Positions 52,809 to 62,300 of a stretch of DNA of 64,000 bases are shown piece by piece. Location of the stretch: positions 62,001-126,000 of the forward strand of contig CAWJON010000001.1 in the NCBI GenBank assembly GCA_963844565.1. The letters are read 5' to 3'. Numbering within the stretch: position 1 is the first letter of the stretch; every line of letters begins with the position of its first letter. The translations under genes were made by a program, and so were the position numbers. The stretch is from JAFEDN01 sp963844565 (GTDB lineage Bacteria; Pseudomonadota; Gammaproteobacteria; Coxiellales; Coxiellaceae). The notes beneath the pieces are model-generated. The model did no database searches and had not been told where the DNA came from. It was given only the letters and a program-made list of their open reading frames with translations.

Positions 52809-54962
52809 CTAGTATCTATTAACTTTTGGCCTTAATTCACGCAACCAGTAGATGATTAACAAAGGTATCACCAAGGCTAAAACTAGCGTGACAAGAATCC
52901 AAATTGGCCAGATAACTGGATGATTCCACTCTTTACGTAATTTCGCGCGTAATTTCCCGTCAATTTGCAAATACTTCAATGAATTGTATGATAATGCGTT
53001 GGGTTTATAGGAATGCACCCAGGGTTGACTGATGGTAAAATAGATTGGATTAAATCCCCACAACCAAGGACTGTCTTTTCGGACAATATCCACAAATTGA
53101 TTAATAAGCTTTAACCGCAAGGGGCCATTCGGCAAAACCGCAATCGGGTGAAACAAAGCATCGGCTTGTTGATTTTGATAATTGGCAGTGTTTTCACCAC
53201 CCTGTTTTACAATACTATTTGGCCCGTATAACAAAAATAGGAAATTTTCAGGATCCGGGTAATCTGCCGTCCAGGCCCAACCAAAAATTTGCACACCACC
53301 CGTTTGCACCTTGTCCTGGAAACGATTGTAGAGAGTCGAGCGAATATTGACTTGAATTCCTAACTTCGCAAACTGCTTGCGAATCCAGTTATATTCCGCG
53401 CTTTCTTCACTGCTTCCGGTGCTGATTGCATCGTAATTTAAAACTAAAGGCTGTTTAGTTTGCGGATCTATTCCTCCCGGATATCCAGCTTCTGTCAACA
53501 ATTGCTGAGCTTCACTCAAGGGCTTGCGCGTGAGTTTATTAGCCTGCCCTGTAGATTTATAATAATTATAAACCCACGGATTTAATCCCTGGGGCAAAGG
53601 CTCATAACCAAATATTTCAGGGGGTAGCGGCCCTTGCGCCGGAATTCCGCGTCCATTTAAAAATATATTAATAAATTCTTCCTCGTCAAATGCAATGCCA
53701 ATGGCCTGCCGTAATTTTTGAGCTTTATCCCCGTATCCACCCACCACAGGATCGAGCATGTTAAATGCGGTGTAAAAAATATCAGGATTAATTGTGCTGG
53801 CTAATCGCATGTGTCTATTTAATAAAAATTTAGTTAAATGTGCATGACCTTTGGCATCCAAGTGGATCGCTTGATTAAAACTTTCCTCACCTACACCAGA
53901 TCGATCAAAATAACCTTGCAAAAATTTATTCCAGCGAGGAATATTTTCACGCTCCAGGGTGAAAACAAATCGATCGACAAAAGGCAATCTTTTTCCGCTA
54001 TCTTCTAAATAGCCTTTTTCAGCATCGCCCGCCGCTCCTTCGGTTGGATAATACTCCGGATGAAAATAAGGATTTCGATCCAAAATAATTTCATGATTAG
54101 GATTGTTTTGACTGATAAAATAAGGCCCCGTTCCGATTGGATACCAATCTAATGTTATATTTCGTTGCGTCATTCCTGGTTGCTGATAAAAAGCAATGGC
54201 TTCCCAAGGCATAGGAGCAAAAAACGTCATGGCCAACCAATACTTAAATTGCGGGTAATAGCCATAAATTTTGATTTGATAATGGTATCGATCCAATATT
54301 TTGACCCCTACCAAAGGAACATGGTGTTCTAAAGCCTCTTTAAATCCCACAATATGGCTACTCATCAGTCCAGCTATTGGCGATTGCACTGCGGGATCTG
54401 CCAGACGAGTTATCTCATTAACGAAATCATCGGCAATCAATTCTCTCGTCCCCAGGTGTTTGAAATCGGAAAGTCGATGAATGTTGCGAAGATCTTTTGA
54501 TCGTAGATGCAGATAGTAGTAATTGCCCATTTTATCTTTCGCAAAAGCAGGATGAGGCTGGTAAAAAACTCCTGGTTGAATCGCAATCGTATAAACTGTA
54601 TAAGCAATGCTCGACAAATCGGCGGGCATGTTTATTGCTTGATTTTGCGCATTATAATAGGTTTCTATTGGCATACCTTGAGCCACCAGCGGAACCAGGG
54701 TATAAGGCCGCAATAAATAATGATATTGCAAAGGCGGCTCATAAATTTGCCCAATAAATTGAGCCTCATCTGTGGAATAAGATCGGGCGGGATCTAATGT
54801 TTTCGGAGAACTATCAAACGCTATATACCCAACATTACTGTCATGATCCACAGAATTAGGATTATTCCAAGAACCGGCTTGCACTGCTTCATTCATCCCT
54901 GAAATACCCAATAGTGTAGCGATCAATACCAGTTTTTTTACAAAATACTTAACCAACGACAT
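52809..54962 (-). CDS. Peptide-binding protein (SBP family 5), membrane-anchored
   Basis: 717 residues. Signal peptide (KKLVLIATLLGISGMNEAVQA), then an SBP_bac_5 fold: YIAFDSSPKTLDPARSYSTDE, the GTGPYFISQNNPN motif, and KLRQAIGIAFDEEEFI. Unlike most such proteins it ends in a membrane helix (IWPIWILVTLVLALVIPLLIIYWL) and a short basic tail, so it is anchored in the inner membrane facing the periplasm. First gene of the operon; the next begins 20 bases later. Confidence 0.9.
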   Translation of the reverse strand: MSLVKYFVKKLVLIATLLGISGMNEAVQAGSWNNPNSVDHDSNVGYIAFDSSPKTLDPARSYSTDEAQFIGQIYEPPLQYHYLLRPYTLVPLVAQGMPIETYYNAQNQAINMPADLSSIAYTVYTIAIQPGVFYQPHPAFAKDKMGNYYYLHLRSKDLRNIHRLSDFKHLGTRELIADDFVNEITRLADPAVQSPIAGLMSSHIVGFKEALEHHVPLVGVKILDRYHYQIKIYGYYPQFKYWLAMTFFAPMPWEAIAFYQQPGMTQRNITLDWYPIGTGPYFISQNNPNHEIILDRNPYFHPEYYPTEGAAGDAEKGYLEDSGKRLPFVDRFVFTLERENIPRWNKFLQGYFDRSGVGEESFNQAIHLDAKGHAHLTKFLLNRHMRLASTINPDIFYTAFNMLDPVVGGYGDKAQKLRQAIGIAFDEEEFINIFLNGRGIPAQGPLPPEIFGYEPLPQGLNPWVYNYYKSTGQANKLTRKPLSEAQQLLTEAGYPGGIDPQTKQPLVLNYDAISTGSSEESAEYNWIRKQFAKLGIQVNIRSTLYNRFQDKVQTGGVQIFGWAWTADYPDPENFLFLLYGPNSIVKQGGENTANYQNQQADALFHPIAVLPNGPLRLKLINQFVDIVRKDSPWLWGFNPIYFTISQPWVHSYKPNALSYNSLKYLQIDGKLRAKLRKEWNHPVIWPIWILVTLVLALVIPLLIIYWLRELRPKVNRY

Positions 54963-55127
54963 CCTTGTTAAAATCTATTCTCCACGGCTTAGCGCCGAAC
55001 CTTTCAAATACTATCACAGTAACGCTTTATTGAGATAATGTTGTTTTAACCGAATGAGACGTGTACAGTTAACAATTTCTGAGCTGCGAAATGCTGAGTA
55101 TATATTCAAGGATTGAGTATTCTGTCT

Positions 55128-55433
55128 ATGGAAGATGTAAAACCTACCAAACCAAGCTATTTCTTTTGGAAAAACGAGCAATTATTTATTGATCTTTTAG
55201 TCCAAACTTGTGCAAGCCATGATGAAGTAACTGGAGTTCATGAAGACCGATTAAAAGTTCGATTGGCCTCAACGCCAGTAGCTGGAAAAGCCAACGAACA
55301 CCTAATTCGCATGATGGCTGGCTATTTCGGAGTTCCCTGCAATCGAGTCCATCTCACCAAAGGGCATCAAAGCCGCATGAAACAGATATGCGTCACTAAT
55401 CCGCTCAGTAACTTGCCTTCTAATGAAGAATAG
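55128..55433 (+). CDS. YggU/DUF167 family protein
   Basis: 101 residues. Contains the DUF167 pattern: LKVRLASTPVAGKANEHLIRMMAGYFGVP and HLTKGHQSRMKQI. Function of the family is unknown. The ATG at 55128 is used; a TTG at 55113 would add 5 residues. Confidence 0.85.
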   Translation: MEDVKPTKPSYFFWKNEQLFIDLLVQTCASHDEVTGVHEDRLKVRLASTPVAGKANEHLIRMMAGYFGVPCNRVHLTKGHQSRMKQICVTNPLSNLPSNEE

Positions 55434-55478
55434 AAGGCTAATATTATTAATATATTTTTCCTTTAATAGTGATCCTCT

Positions 55479-55757
55479 TCAACTATATACACTATCATGA
55501 TTGCTTACATTAACGAGCAAAATCTGCTTTTCTTGAATTAAAAACTCAAAGGTGATCCGGTAGCTCATGTTGATTGAAACAGAGTAAAAATCTTTTAATC
55601 TCCCACCCAGTTTATGTAACCTTAGAGAAGGATGTAAGGGATTTAATTCCAATAATTGTAAAGATTTTTTATACAAAGTTGCTAATTGGGAATGCTTTTT
55701 TAAAAATTTTTCCGCCCGCCGATTATAAGAATCAGTAAAAATAAGCGTATATTTCAC
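55479..55757 (-). CDS. RelE/YafQ-family toxin
   Basis: 92 residues, one compact domain with RLHKLGGRLKDFYSVSINMSYRITFEF and a final VSNHDSVY, the pattern of RelE/ParE superfamily mRNA interferases. Its start overlaps the antitoxin stop by 4 bases (ATGA). Likely cleaves mRNA on ribosomes when the antitoxin is lost. Confidence 0.85.
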   Translation of the reverse strand: MKYTLIFTDSYNRRAEKFLKKHSQLATLYKKSLQLLELNPLHPSLRLHKLGGRLKDFYSVSINMSYRITFEFLIQEKQILLVNVSNHDSVYS

Positions 55758-55999
55758 TTTCGCTTTTTAATCCTTTTAAAATGCTCTTCAACAGATTCCA
55801 CAACATATCGGCCAGCTTTATAATCTTGTTGTGCTTCTGCTACAGCCATAGTTAATTCCGCTTCACTGAGAGACTGGTACTTTTCTAAAGTTAGCACGAC
55901 ATATCGAGGCTTCCCTCGAACTGTAATGATGGTTTCATCATCATCACAAGCTGCAGTAATACCTTTCTTTTTAATATCATTAGCATTGACAACACGCAT
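55754..55999 (-). CDS. Phd/YefM-family antitoxin
   Basis: 81 residues from the ATG at 55999, which has AAGGG 6 bases upstream. DNA-binding Phd-type N-domain (MRVVNANDIKKKGITAAC ... ITVRGKPRYVVLTLEKYQSL) and a charged C-terminal helix that would wrap the toxin. A longer frame to 56062 lacks family-like sequence. Expected to autorepress the pair. Confidence 0.85.
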   Translation of the reverse strand: MRVVNANDIKKKGITAACDDDETIITVRGKPRYVVLTLEKYQSLSEAELTMAVAEAQQDYKAGRYVVESVEEHFKRIKKRK

Positions 56000-56062
56000 A
56001 TAAAACCCTTTTAATATCACCCTCAACAGACTAATTGTAGTACTTTTTAAAGCACTATTCAA

Positions 56063-56118
56063 CAGTCTGACCAGCTATATTTTGAGAGCTTAATTCTTTA
56101 TTTTATTATTACTTTTAA
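56063..56118. repeat. Direct repeat A flanking the Fic-VapBC block
   Basis: 56 bases sharing 44 positions without gaps with 59230-59285 in the same orientation (shared GTCTGAC, TTAAT, CTTT, ATTACTTTT blocks). The two copies enclose the Fic and both VapBC genes. Possible boundary of an acquired unit. Confidence 0.6.
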
Positions 56119-56160
56119 TTTTTTTGTCGACTTTGACATCGCCTTCCCGCCCTAGACAAC

Positions 56161-56210
56161 TGGCCTTATTTTTTAATAAATGGCCGTATTAATATTGACT
56201 TTTGGCCGTA
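56161..56210 (+). promoter_or_regulatory. Three phased TGGCC(G/T)TA repeats upstream of fic
   Basis: TGGCCTTA at 56161, TGGCCGTA at 56181 and TGGCCGTA at 56203, 20 and 22 bases apart, that is about two helical turns each. Two more copies occur at 56280 and 56292 inside the coding region. The Fic N-terminus looks like a winged-helix segment, so these may be sites for self-regulation. Confidence 0.55.
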
Positions 56211-56257
56211 TAACCTGTAATATCTTGTTTTTAAACATTTTTAATCGAGCGCTCATC

Positions 56258-57447
56258 ATGACCAAAAAAGATAGGAAAATGGCCGTATTAATGGCCTTGC
56301 GGAAACATAATCGCCCCACCACCTTAAACGAGTTATTGCAAATACTTGAGCCTGAATTTGTCGAACGTACTCACCTTTATTTAAACGAACACCTAAGGCT
56401 TATAATCACCAATGGTTAGAAAGTTATTTACCTAATAAAACTTTCTATTTATCACGAGCCCAACTTAAAACCATAAAAACCGAAGGTCAGCGTGGGATTG
56501 ATCACAATTCAGCGGGGACTTACGCCAAAAAAATATTCCATAGATTGTTAATCGATTTATCCTATAACTCATCACGTTTGGAAGGAAACACTTATTCATT
56601 ACTGGATACCGAACGTTTACTCTTCGAAGGCGCTGCCGCAGAAGATAAACTCGATGAGGAAAAAGTTATGATACTCAACCACAAAGAAGCCATTCGCCAT
56701 ATAGTCGATGGTGCACCCAAAATCCAAATAGACCTAAATGAAATCTGCACTCTCCATTACTTATTATCTGATGGTTTAATTCCAACATCCTATTCTGGAA
56801 AGGTCCGTGATGCAGGGGTGCGTATCGGGGGATCCACTTATGTCCCCCTGGAAAATAAAGTTGAAATAGAGAGGCTACTATACTTAATTTGTCAAAAAGC
56901 CCAGCAAATACAAGATCCATTCGAATGTAGTTTATTTTTATTAGCTCAAATTGCTTATTTACAGCCCTTTCTTGACGTTAATAAACGTACTTCGCGTTTA
57001 AGCGCTAATATTCCTCTTATTAAACATAATCTTGTTCCCTTGTCTTTTAACGATGTTGAAAAAGAAGATTACAATTCAGCGATGATTTCTATTTACGAAC
57101 TTAATGATATCACACCCTTAATTGAGCTATATTCGTTTTCCTACCTACGTAGCTGCAAGTTATACGACGTCAGTGTTGAAGTTGTTGGTTACGATGAAAT
57201 AAGGGTTCGATATCGACAAGCACGCCGTGATATTGTTCGTCATATCATTACTCATCGCCTAATTGGTGGAGCTATTGAAAATTACTTACAGCAACAATCT
57301 CTGAAAATTTCCAAGGAACATCGTGAACATTTTTTAAAAACAGTAAAGGAAGATCTGGCAGAAATAAATCTGAATCGCATTGCCGGGTTAGGTATTACAG
57401 CTCAGCAATTAAAAGCTTGGTTAACAATAAATTCGAAAAAAAGATGA
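56258..57447 (+). pseudogene. Fic-family protein with N-terminal HTH, frameshifted
   Basis: Frame 1 (56258-56419): MTKKDRKMAVLMALRKHNRPTT ... VERTHLYLNE, a winged-helix-like piece that stops early. Frame 2 is open from about 56356 to 57447: PKAYNHQWLESYLPNKTFYLS, then LIDLSYNSSRLEGNTYSLLDTERLLFEG and the Fic core LQPFLDVNKRTSRL. Frame 2 has no good start codon before TTG 56545, and family-like sequence extends across the junction, so the gene looks broken near 56385. The core motif has Gln where classical Fic has His (HPF..G/DNxR), so AMPylation activity is doubtful even if intact. Confidence 0.75.
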
Positions 57448-57647
57448 AAATATTTTATTATTGTGTCAAAGCCTAAAGTAATGTCACATGAATACCTTTT
57501 CATAAAGTATCTCCGACTTTTACATATTATATATTTATAATATTAATGTACGTTATCACGAACGTCAATACTGTATACCATTGGCAATACGCTAGTTCAT
57601 TCTCCACCAATTAAGGCATAAATTAAGGAACTCTCTCTCCTGAAAAG

Positions 57648-57676
57648 TTGACTATCCAGGAAAAACTTCATAAAAT
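57648..57676 (+). promoter_or_regulatory. Sigma-70 promoter of first VapBC pair
   Basis: TTGACT and TAAAAT separated by exactly 17 bases; start of transcription near 57683, about 24 bases before the antitoxin ATG. The rest of the 250-base gap after the Fic gene is AT-rich without genes. Confidence 0.6.
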
Positions 57677-57706
57677 GACTATAGACATATAACTATGGTA
57701 ATTTTC

Positions 57707-57937
57707 ATGATAAGAAAAATAGCCGCCGCGCAATTCAAAGCGGAATGCTTACAGTTAATGGATTATGTGAAAGAGAAGCATGTTGCCTTGGTAATCACTA
57801 AACATGGCGTTCCTGTCGCTAAATTAGTGCCTTTTGAAGAAGAGCCGATTAATTTATATGGGGCCTTAAAAGGAACTGTGAAGATTAAAGGTGATATCAT
57901 TTCCCCGATTAATGAGCCATGGGATGTAGAAAGGTGA
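57707..57937 (+). CDS. Phd/YefM-type antitoxin (pair 1)
   Basis: 76 residues: MIRKIAAAQFKAECLQLMDYVKEKH ... ITKHGVPVAKLVPF, the Phd/YefM pattern. An ATG 12 bases earlier is also possible. Its stop overlaps the toxin start (GTGA). Confidence 0.85.
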   Translation: MIRKIAAAQFKAECLQLMDYVKEKHVALVITKHGVPVAKLVPFEEEPINLYGALKGTVKIKGDIISPINEPWDVER

Positions 57938-58347
57938 AGGGAGTTTTGTTAGATACGCATGCTTGGATTTGGCTTATGGAAGGTTCTCCAGAGTTAAGTC
58001 ATAAACTGCAAAAAAAAATCAATCAAGCTGCAAAAGATCAAATTGTTGCTATCGCAGCAATTTCGTTATGGGAAATTAGCATGCTACTAAGAAAAGGGCG
58101 TATTCGGTTAGAAAAACCTTTACTAATATGGTTAAAAGAAGCGCTTGATTTGCCAGGCGTGGAGTTAATGCCATTAACAGTGGAAATTGCCGTTGAAAGT
58201 TCACAACTTCCTGATGGTTTTCATGGGGACCCTGCTGATCGTTTAATTGTAGCTACCGCTCGCATTCATCAACTTAATTTACTGACTCGCGATGAAAAAA
58301 TTCTAGAATATGCTGCAAAAGATTACTTGTTAGCCGAGACGGTGTAA
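57934..58347 (+). CDS. vapC: VapC-type PIN-domain toxin (pair 1)
   Basis: 137 residues from the overlapping GTG (an in-frame ATG lies at 57919). PIN nuclease acidic residues: VLLDTHAWIW (Asp), SLWEISML (Glu), HGDPADRLIVATA (Asp, Asp), LTRDEKI (Asp). Expected to be an RNase that cuts tRNA or rRNA. Confidence 0.88.
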   Translation: MKGVLLDTHAWIWLMEGSPELSHKLQKKINQAAKDQIVAIAAISLWEISMLLRKGRIRLEKPLLIWLKEALDLPGVELMPLTVEIAVESSQLPDGFHGDPADRLIVATARIHQLNLLTRDEKILEYAAKDYLLAETV

Positions 58348-58449
58348 CCCAAAGCATGGGAGAAAACAGAGCATTTTATAAAAAAAAGAAAAAAATTTTG
58401 TTATCGTAATGGTTGGAATTGGCATTATCGCATTATATGTAGAACCGAT

Positions 58450-58503
58450 TTGACATAAGCGATTTAATGTGTAATATTTAGATAGCTACATTTTGAAGCT
58501 ACA
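58450..58503 (+). promoter_or_regulatory. Promoter and operator-like repeat of second VapBC pair
   Basis: TTGACA (58450-58455), 16 bases, TAATAT (58472-58477). Then two direct AGCTACA copies (58484-58490 and 58497-58503), 13 bases apart, between the -10 box and the antitoxin ATG. Probably the autoregulator site. Confidence 0.55.
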
Positions 58504-58516
58504 ATGAAGGTGAATT

Positions 58517-58747
58517 ATGCAAGCAATCAAGACTGTAGGAAAACGAGAGTTTATTCAGCACACGAGTAAATACCTCAAATTAGTAGAAAAACAAGGAGGA
58601 GAACTTGTTATTACTCATCAGAATAAACCTGATTTAGTATTGGCGAAAATAACCCACAAATCCCTCAAAGATTTAAGGGGAGTGGTCGTTAAAGTTCATG
58701 GTGATATTAACGAGCCAGTTTTGCCAGGATTTGAAGAATGGTGCTAG
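58517..58747 (+). CDS. Phd/YefM-type antitoxin (pair 2)
   Basis: 76 residues: MQAIKTVGKREFIQHTSKYLKLVEKQ..LVITHQNKPDLVLAKI, a Phd-like fold with a short C-terminal toxin-binding tail. AAGG 6 bases before the ATG. Overlaps the toxin gene by 10 bases. Confidence 0.85.
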   Translation: MQAIKTVGKREFIQHTSKYLKLVEKQGGELVITHQNKPDLVLAKITHKSLKDLRGVVVKVHGDINEPVLPGFEEWC

Positions 58748-59112
58748 ATACTTGCGCGCTTATTGAAATCTGCAAAGATGCACCCAGTTTTACACCCAAA
58801 ACACTTAAAAAAATGGAAGAAAGCTTCTTTATTATTTCCATTTCCTTTGCGGAAATAGCGTGTAAAGTCAAAGCCGGGAATTTAGAAATGCGAGTTTCTC
58901 CCGCGCAATTATATGCTGAATTTTGTCAAATAAAAAACGTTGTCATTATTAATGTAGGCGTAGATGAATGGTTGGATGCGATTAACTTAGACTGGAAAAA
59001 TCATAAAGACCCTGCAGATCGAGTGATTACTGCTTTCGCAATCAAAAAACAGATTCCTGTGGTCACAAACGATAAAAAAATCAAAGCGTTTTATAAAAAA
59101 GTTATCTGGTAA
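58738..59112 (+). CDS. vapC: VapC-type PIN-domain toxin (pair 2)
   Basis: 124 residues. PIN residues: MVLDTCALIEICKD (Asp), SFAEIACK (Glu), HKDPADRVITAFA (Asp, Asp), VVTNDKKI (Asp). Different enough from pair 1 that recent duplication is unlikely. Followed by a hairpin. Confidence 0.88.
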   Translation: MVLDTCALIEICKDAPSFTPKTLKKMEESFFIISISFAEIACKVKAGNLEMRVSPAQLYAEFCQIKNVVIINVGVDEWLDAINLDWKNHKDPADRVITAFAIKKQIPVVTNDKKIKAFYKKVIW

Positions 59113-59116
59113 AGAC

Positions 59117-59150
59117 AAAAAAACCCACCCTTATTGCTAAGGATGGGGTT
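59117..59150 (+). terminator. Imperfect terminator copy 1
   Basis: AAAAACCCACCCTTA / TAAGGATGGGGTT type hairpin with the loop TTGC. It closely matches the terminator at 59290-59327 with four or five substitutions, as if duplicated. Confidence 0.5.
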
Positions 59151-59229
59151 ACAAATAATTCTTAATGTTTAATTTTGATTTCTTTCCTCTAACAGCAGTC
59201 ATCAATCTTCTCTATTTTTAAATTCCATC

Positions 59230-59285
59230 TGGTCTGACATGATATGTTTTAAGAGTTTAATCCTTTGTTTTAATATTACTTTTTA
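59230..59285. repeat. Direct repeat B flanking the Fic-VapBC block
   Basis: Partner of 56063-56118 (44 of 56 positions identical, no gaps, same orientation). It lies between the two near-identical terminators, just outside the second VapBC pair. Confidence 0.6.
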
Positions 59286-59289
59286 CAAC

Positions 59290-59327
59290 AAAAAAAAACC
59301 CACCCCTATTGCTAGGGGTGGGTTTTT
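59290..59327. terminator. Terminator of the giant surface gene
   Basis: AAAAACCCACCCCT / AGGGGTGGGTTTTT with a 6-base loop (ATTGCT). On the minus strand it lies 26 bases after the surface-protein stop codon and has a run of T (A on the plus strand); it can also act on the plus strand. Confidence 0.85.
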
Positions 59328-59352
59328 GAAATTATCTTCCTACTTTATTTCT

Positions 59353-62300
59353 TTAGTTGGTAATATTCAACCAAGGTGAAGCAGCTATTGCAGGAGAAGT
59401 AACCATGTTGGTCGACCAACTTTGATTAATCCTATCAGGAAGCGCACTACTTCTAACATAGGCAACAGTCACCCTATACCCCTGTTTGGTGGTAATTCCG
59501 TCCACTGATCCTGTTTGGTTTGTACCACAAGCCGACTCTACCTCGTTTGTATTACCCTTGCCATTCGTACAAATACTGAAGGAAGTATCATAGTTAAACC
59601 CATTAGTTAAATTAACTCCGTTAGTATATCTCCCGATATACATTTGACGATTGTTGCCAGGAAATCTATCCGCACTGGTACCATTCTCGTTGTAACTTGG
59701 ACTCAACATAACATATCTTGCCAAGCCTCCAGCATTTGTATCTTCAATATTCGCTACGTAAGTATAGTCAAATATAAATGTGGTGCCGCAAGAGTTGGTA
59801 TCACCACTGGCGCCATCACAAGTTTTGATATAATTATTGATGTTCCATGCTCCAGCCAATGGAACTTTACTGCCTAAACCTTCGGTCTTCGGATCCCCAG
59901 CCATTTTGTTAGGGATTGGTTTGGTAGGGCCTCCTGTAGCACTGTAAGTGCGGACACCCACCCCAGCATCCCATCGCGGTTTATAGACTGTTCCCTCGTA
60001 AGGATAAATGTTTATCTTCATCTTCGCGTCACTCGGCGGTGTTTGAGTTCCAGCTGGATATTCTGTATATGAAACTGAGAGCACGAGTGTTTTATATCCC
60101 CATAAAGCAGTATTACCATATGCCTGATTCATATCTCTAGCCTCATAGCCGGTATATGTCCCTTGTTTGAATTTTTTACGCATCAGATACCAGTGACCAT
60201 TCACTGTGTTAAAACCGGTGTTAGGATCTGCATTTACTATCGTAAAAAATCCACATGAATTCGTAGCGGGATCCCAACTATATTCATCTCCATCATACTT
60301 ACATGTAATTGTTAATCCAGCCACCTTCATAGGCTCACCGTTTGGATTACTGAATAATTGATCTAATTGTATGAAATTTCTTCCTTCTTTACGACTTGAA
60401 TCTGTATTATCGGGAGCAACTTCAATGTTTTTATCACTCAAAGTAGTACCGGACCATTTCGCATTGGCATAAATATTAACTCTGAAACCACTGCCTTGAG
60501 TAGAATCCACCTTAACAGTCTGTGATGTAGTAATCACCTTACTTTTTACCCCGTTAAATGTACTTATAATATAGACATCAGGAGTATAAATATTGTCCAT
60601 CTCAACATCCGTCGGTTTAATAAATAAACTATATTGATCAGCAGCTACTGCTCCATCGGTTGTATTCCTTATCACCATAGCGGTTCTTTTAGTGTTTCCA
60701 TTTGCCGAATAAGTTATTGCATTTGGACTACCCACCGGGCTACCTAAGGTGGTGTTATATGAGTCCATCAATATGGTATCGTGGACGATCATACTGTTGC
60801 CAATCCAGCTCTTTAACTGATTAAGAGTACCGTCATTTTTATTATCGGTAATTAACTGAGTAATGTTTGTAGTAGACCCTACAGTAGCTTTCAAATCTAC
60901 TTTTCCAACAAATCTAAATTGAGCTTTCGAATCAGTTAGTACTGTAAACTTATAGTCTACTGGATTACCTACATATGTCGTACTACCCTTTGGAAAGAAG
61001 GCCAGCTTAACATTGAAGGGGGTCGTCGTTCCTAGATCCGCAGCATCATAACATCCATCTAAAGTCACACCTGCATTTGTACAGACTTGTTTTGAAGGCG
61101 TTCTAATAATGTAGAACTTCAAAGTGGATGGATCTTTATAAACAGACCATTTACTTGGGGTTAAATCAGACCCTTCCGTACCATTGATCACTTTAACATC
61201 AAAATCATTCATACTATTACTATTAGGATCAATGTTATCCGTGATATTAAAACCATTCACTCCATTATCACTACCTTGAGCCAAGGTAATATTTTGCGGG
61301 GTTGGCGCGCTGTCTTTCCACATAGGCGCAGGCGGATTTGTAGCTGAAATTTTTCCTTGAATGGCTGTTGGGATCGTCTTACCCATCGCTTTACTGTACA
61401 TGGTAAAGTTAAAGGTACAAGTTCCTTCATTGCTAATTTTACCCTGTAAGTATCCGTCTGAAGCGATGCTTAAAGTGCCGCACACGCCACTCATCGTTCC
61501 CATTTGGAAATTCGAGTATTGATCGGCAACGTCAGCTGTTCCATCCTGGGTTTTAGTTTTAGCAACATAAGTATTAGTATCCGCGTTCGGACTATTCACG
61601 GTCGGATTCATACTCACGTGGGGAACATCTTGGTTTGTCAAAGTCTGTATTTGAACGCTGCCTTTCCATTGTGGCTGCGTTAAATTCGCGTTCGGCATCA
61701 AGCAAGCCGTGAAACTCTTGTCAGCAGTTGATTGATCCGAAGCAGTTGCACGCAAGTTTACGTTATTAGCTTGACAAGTTGCATCGACCTTATCGATTTG
61801 GCTCTCGCCGGTGTCAGCTGTGAGCACTAAACTAACTCCATCTGCTTGAGAGGTTAAGTAGCTTGGCAATGTACCAATCGCTTGTACGCCTGAGATACTT
61901 AAACCATCTCCTTGAGCTACCACAAAGTCACTATTAATCGTAGCGTAAGGGCTGGCTGGAGCTACCAAATAGGTCAATTGGTCTAAGGATTTATTCAACC
62001 AAATAATACCATTTTGTTGAACGTTTATGGTCACTGTAGCGTTTCCTGGGCCACTGCTTGCTTGACTAGTAGCAGTAATATTGACTAAGCAGGACATCGG
62101 ATCAGGAATAGGGCCATTACCATCTAAAATCAACTTAACTTTTTGATTTTGGTCTGCATTGTCCGTGGTATCACTAAGCTTCAGTTTTAAGTTCTTATTG
62201 TCACAATCCTTGGTATCTGCTGTATAAGCATAGTTGTCTTTCACCAAGTTTGGATTAGTGCTGAAGAAATTAGCCAATGGTTCTGATCCATAAGTGGTGG

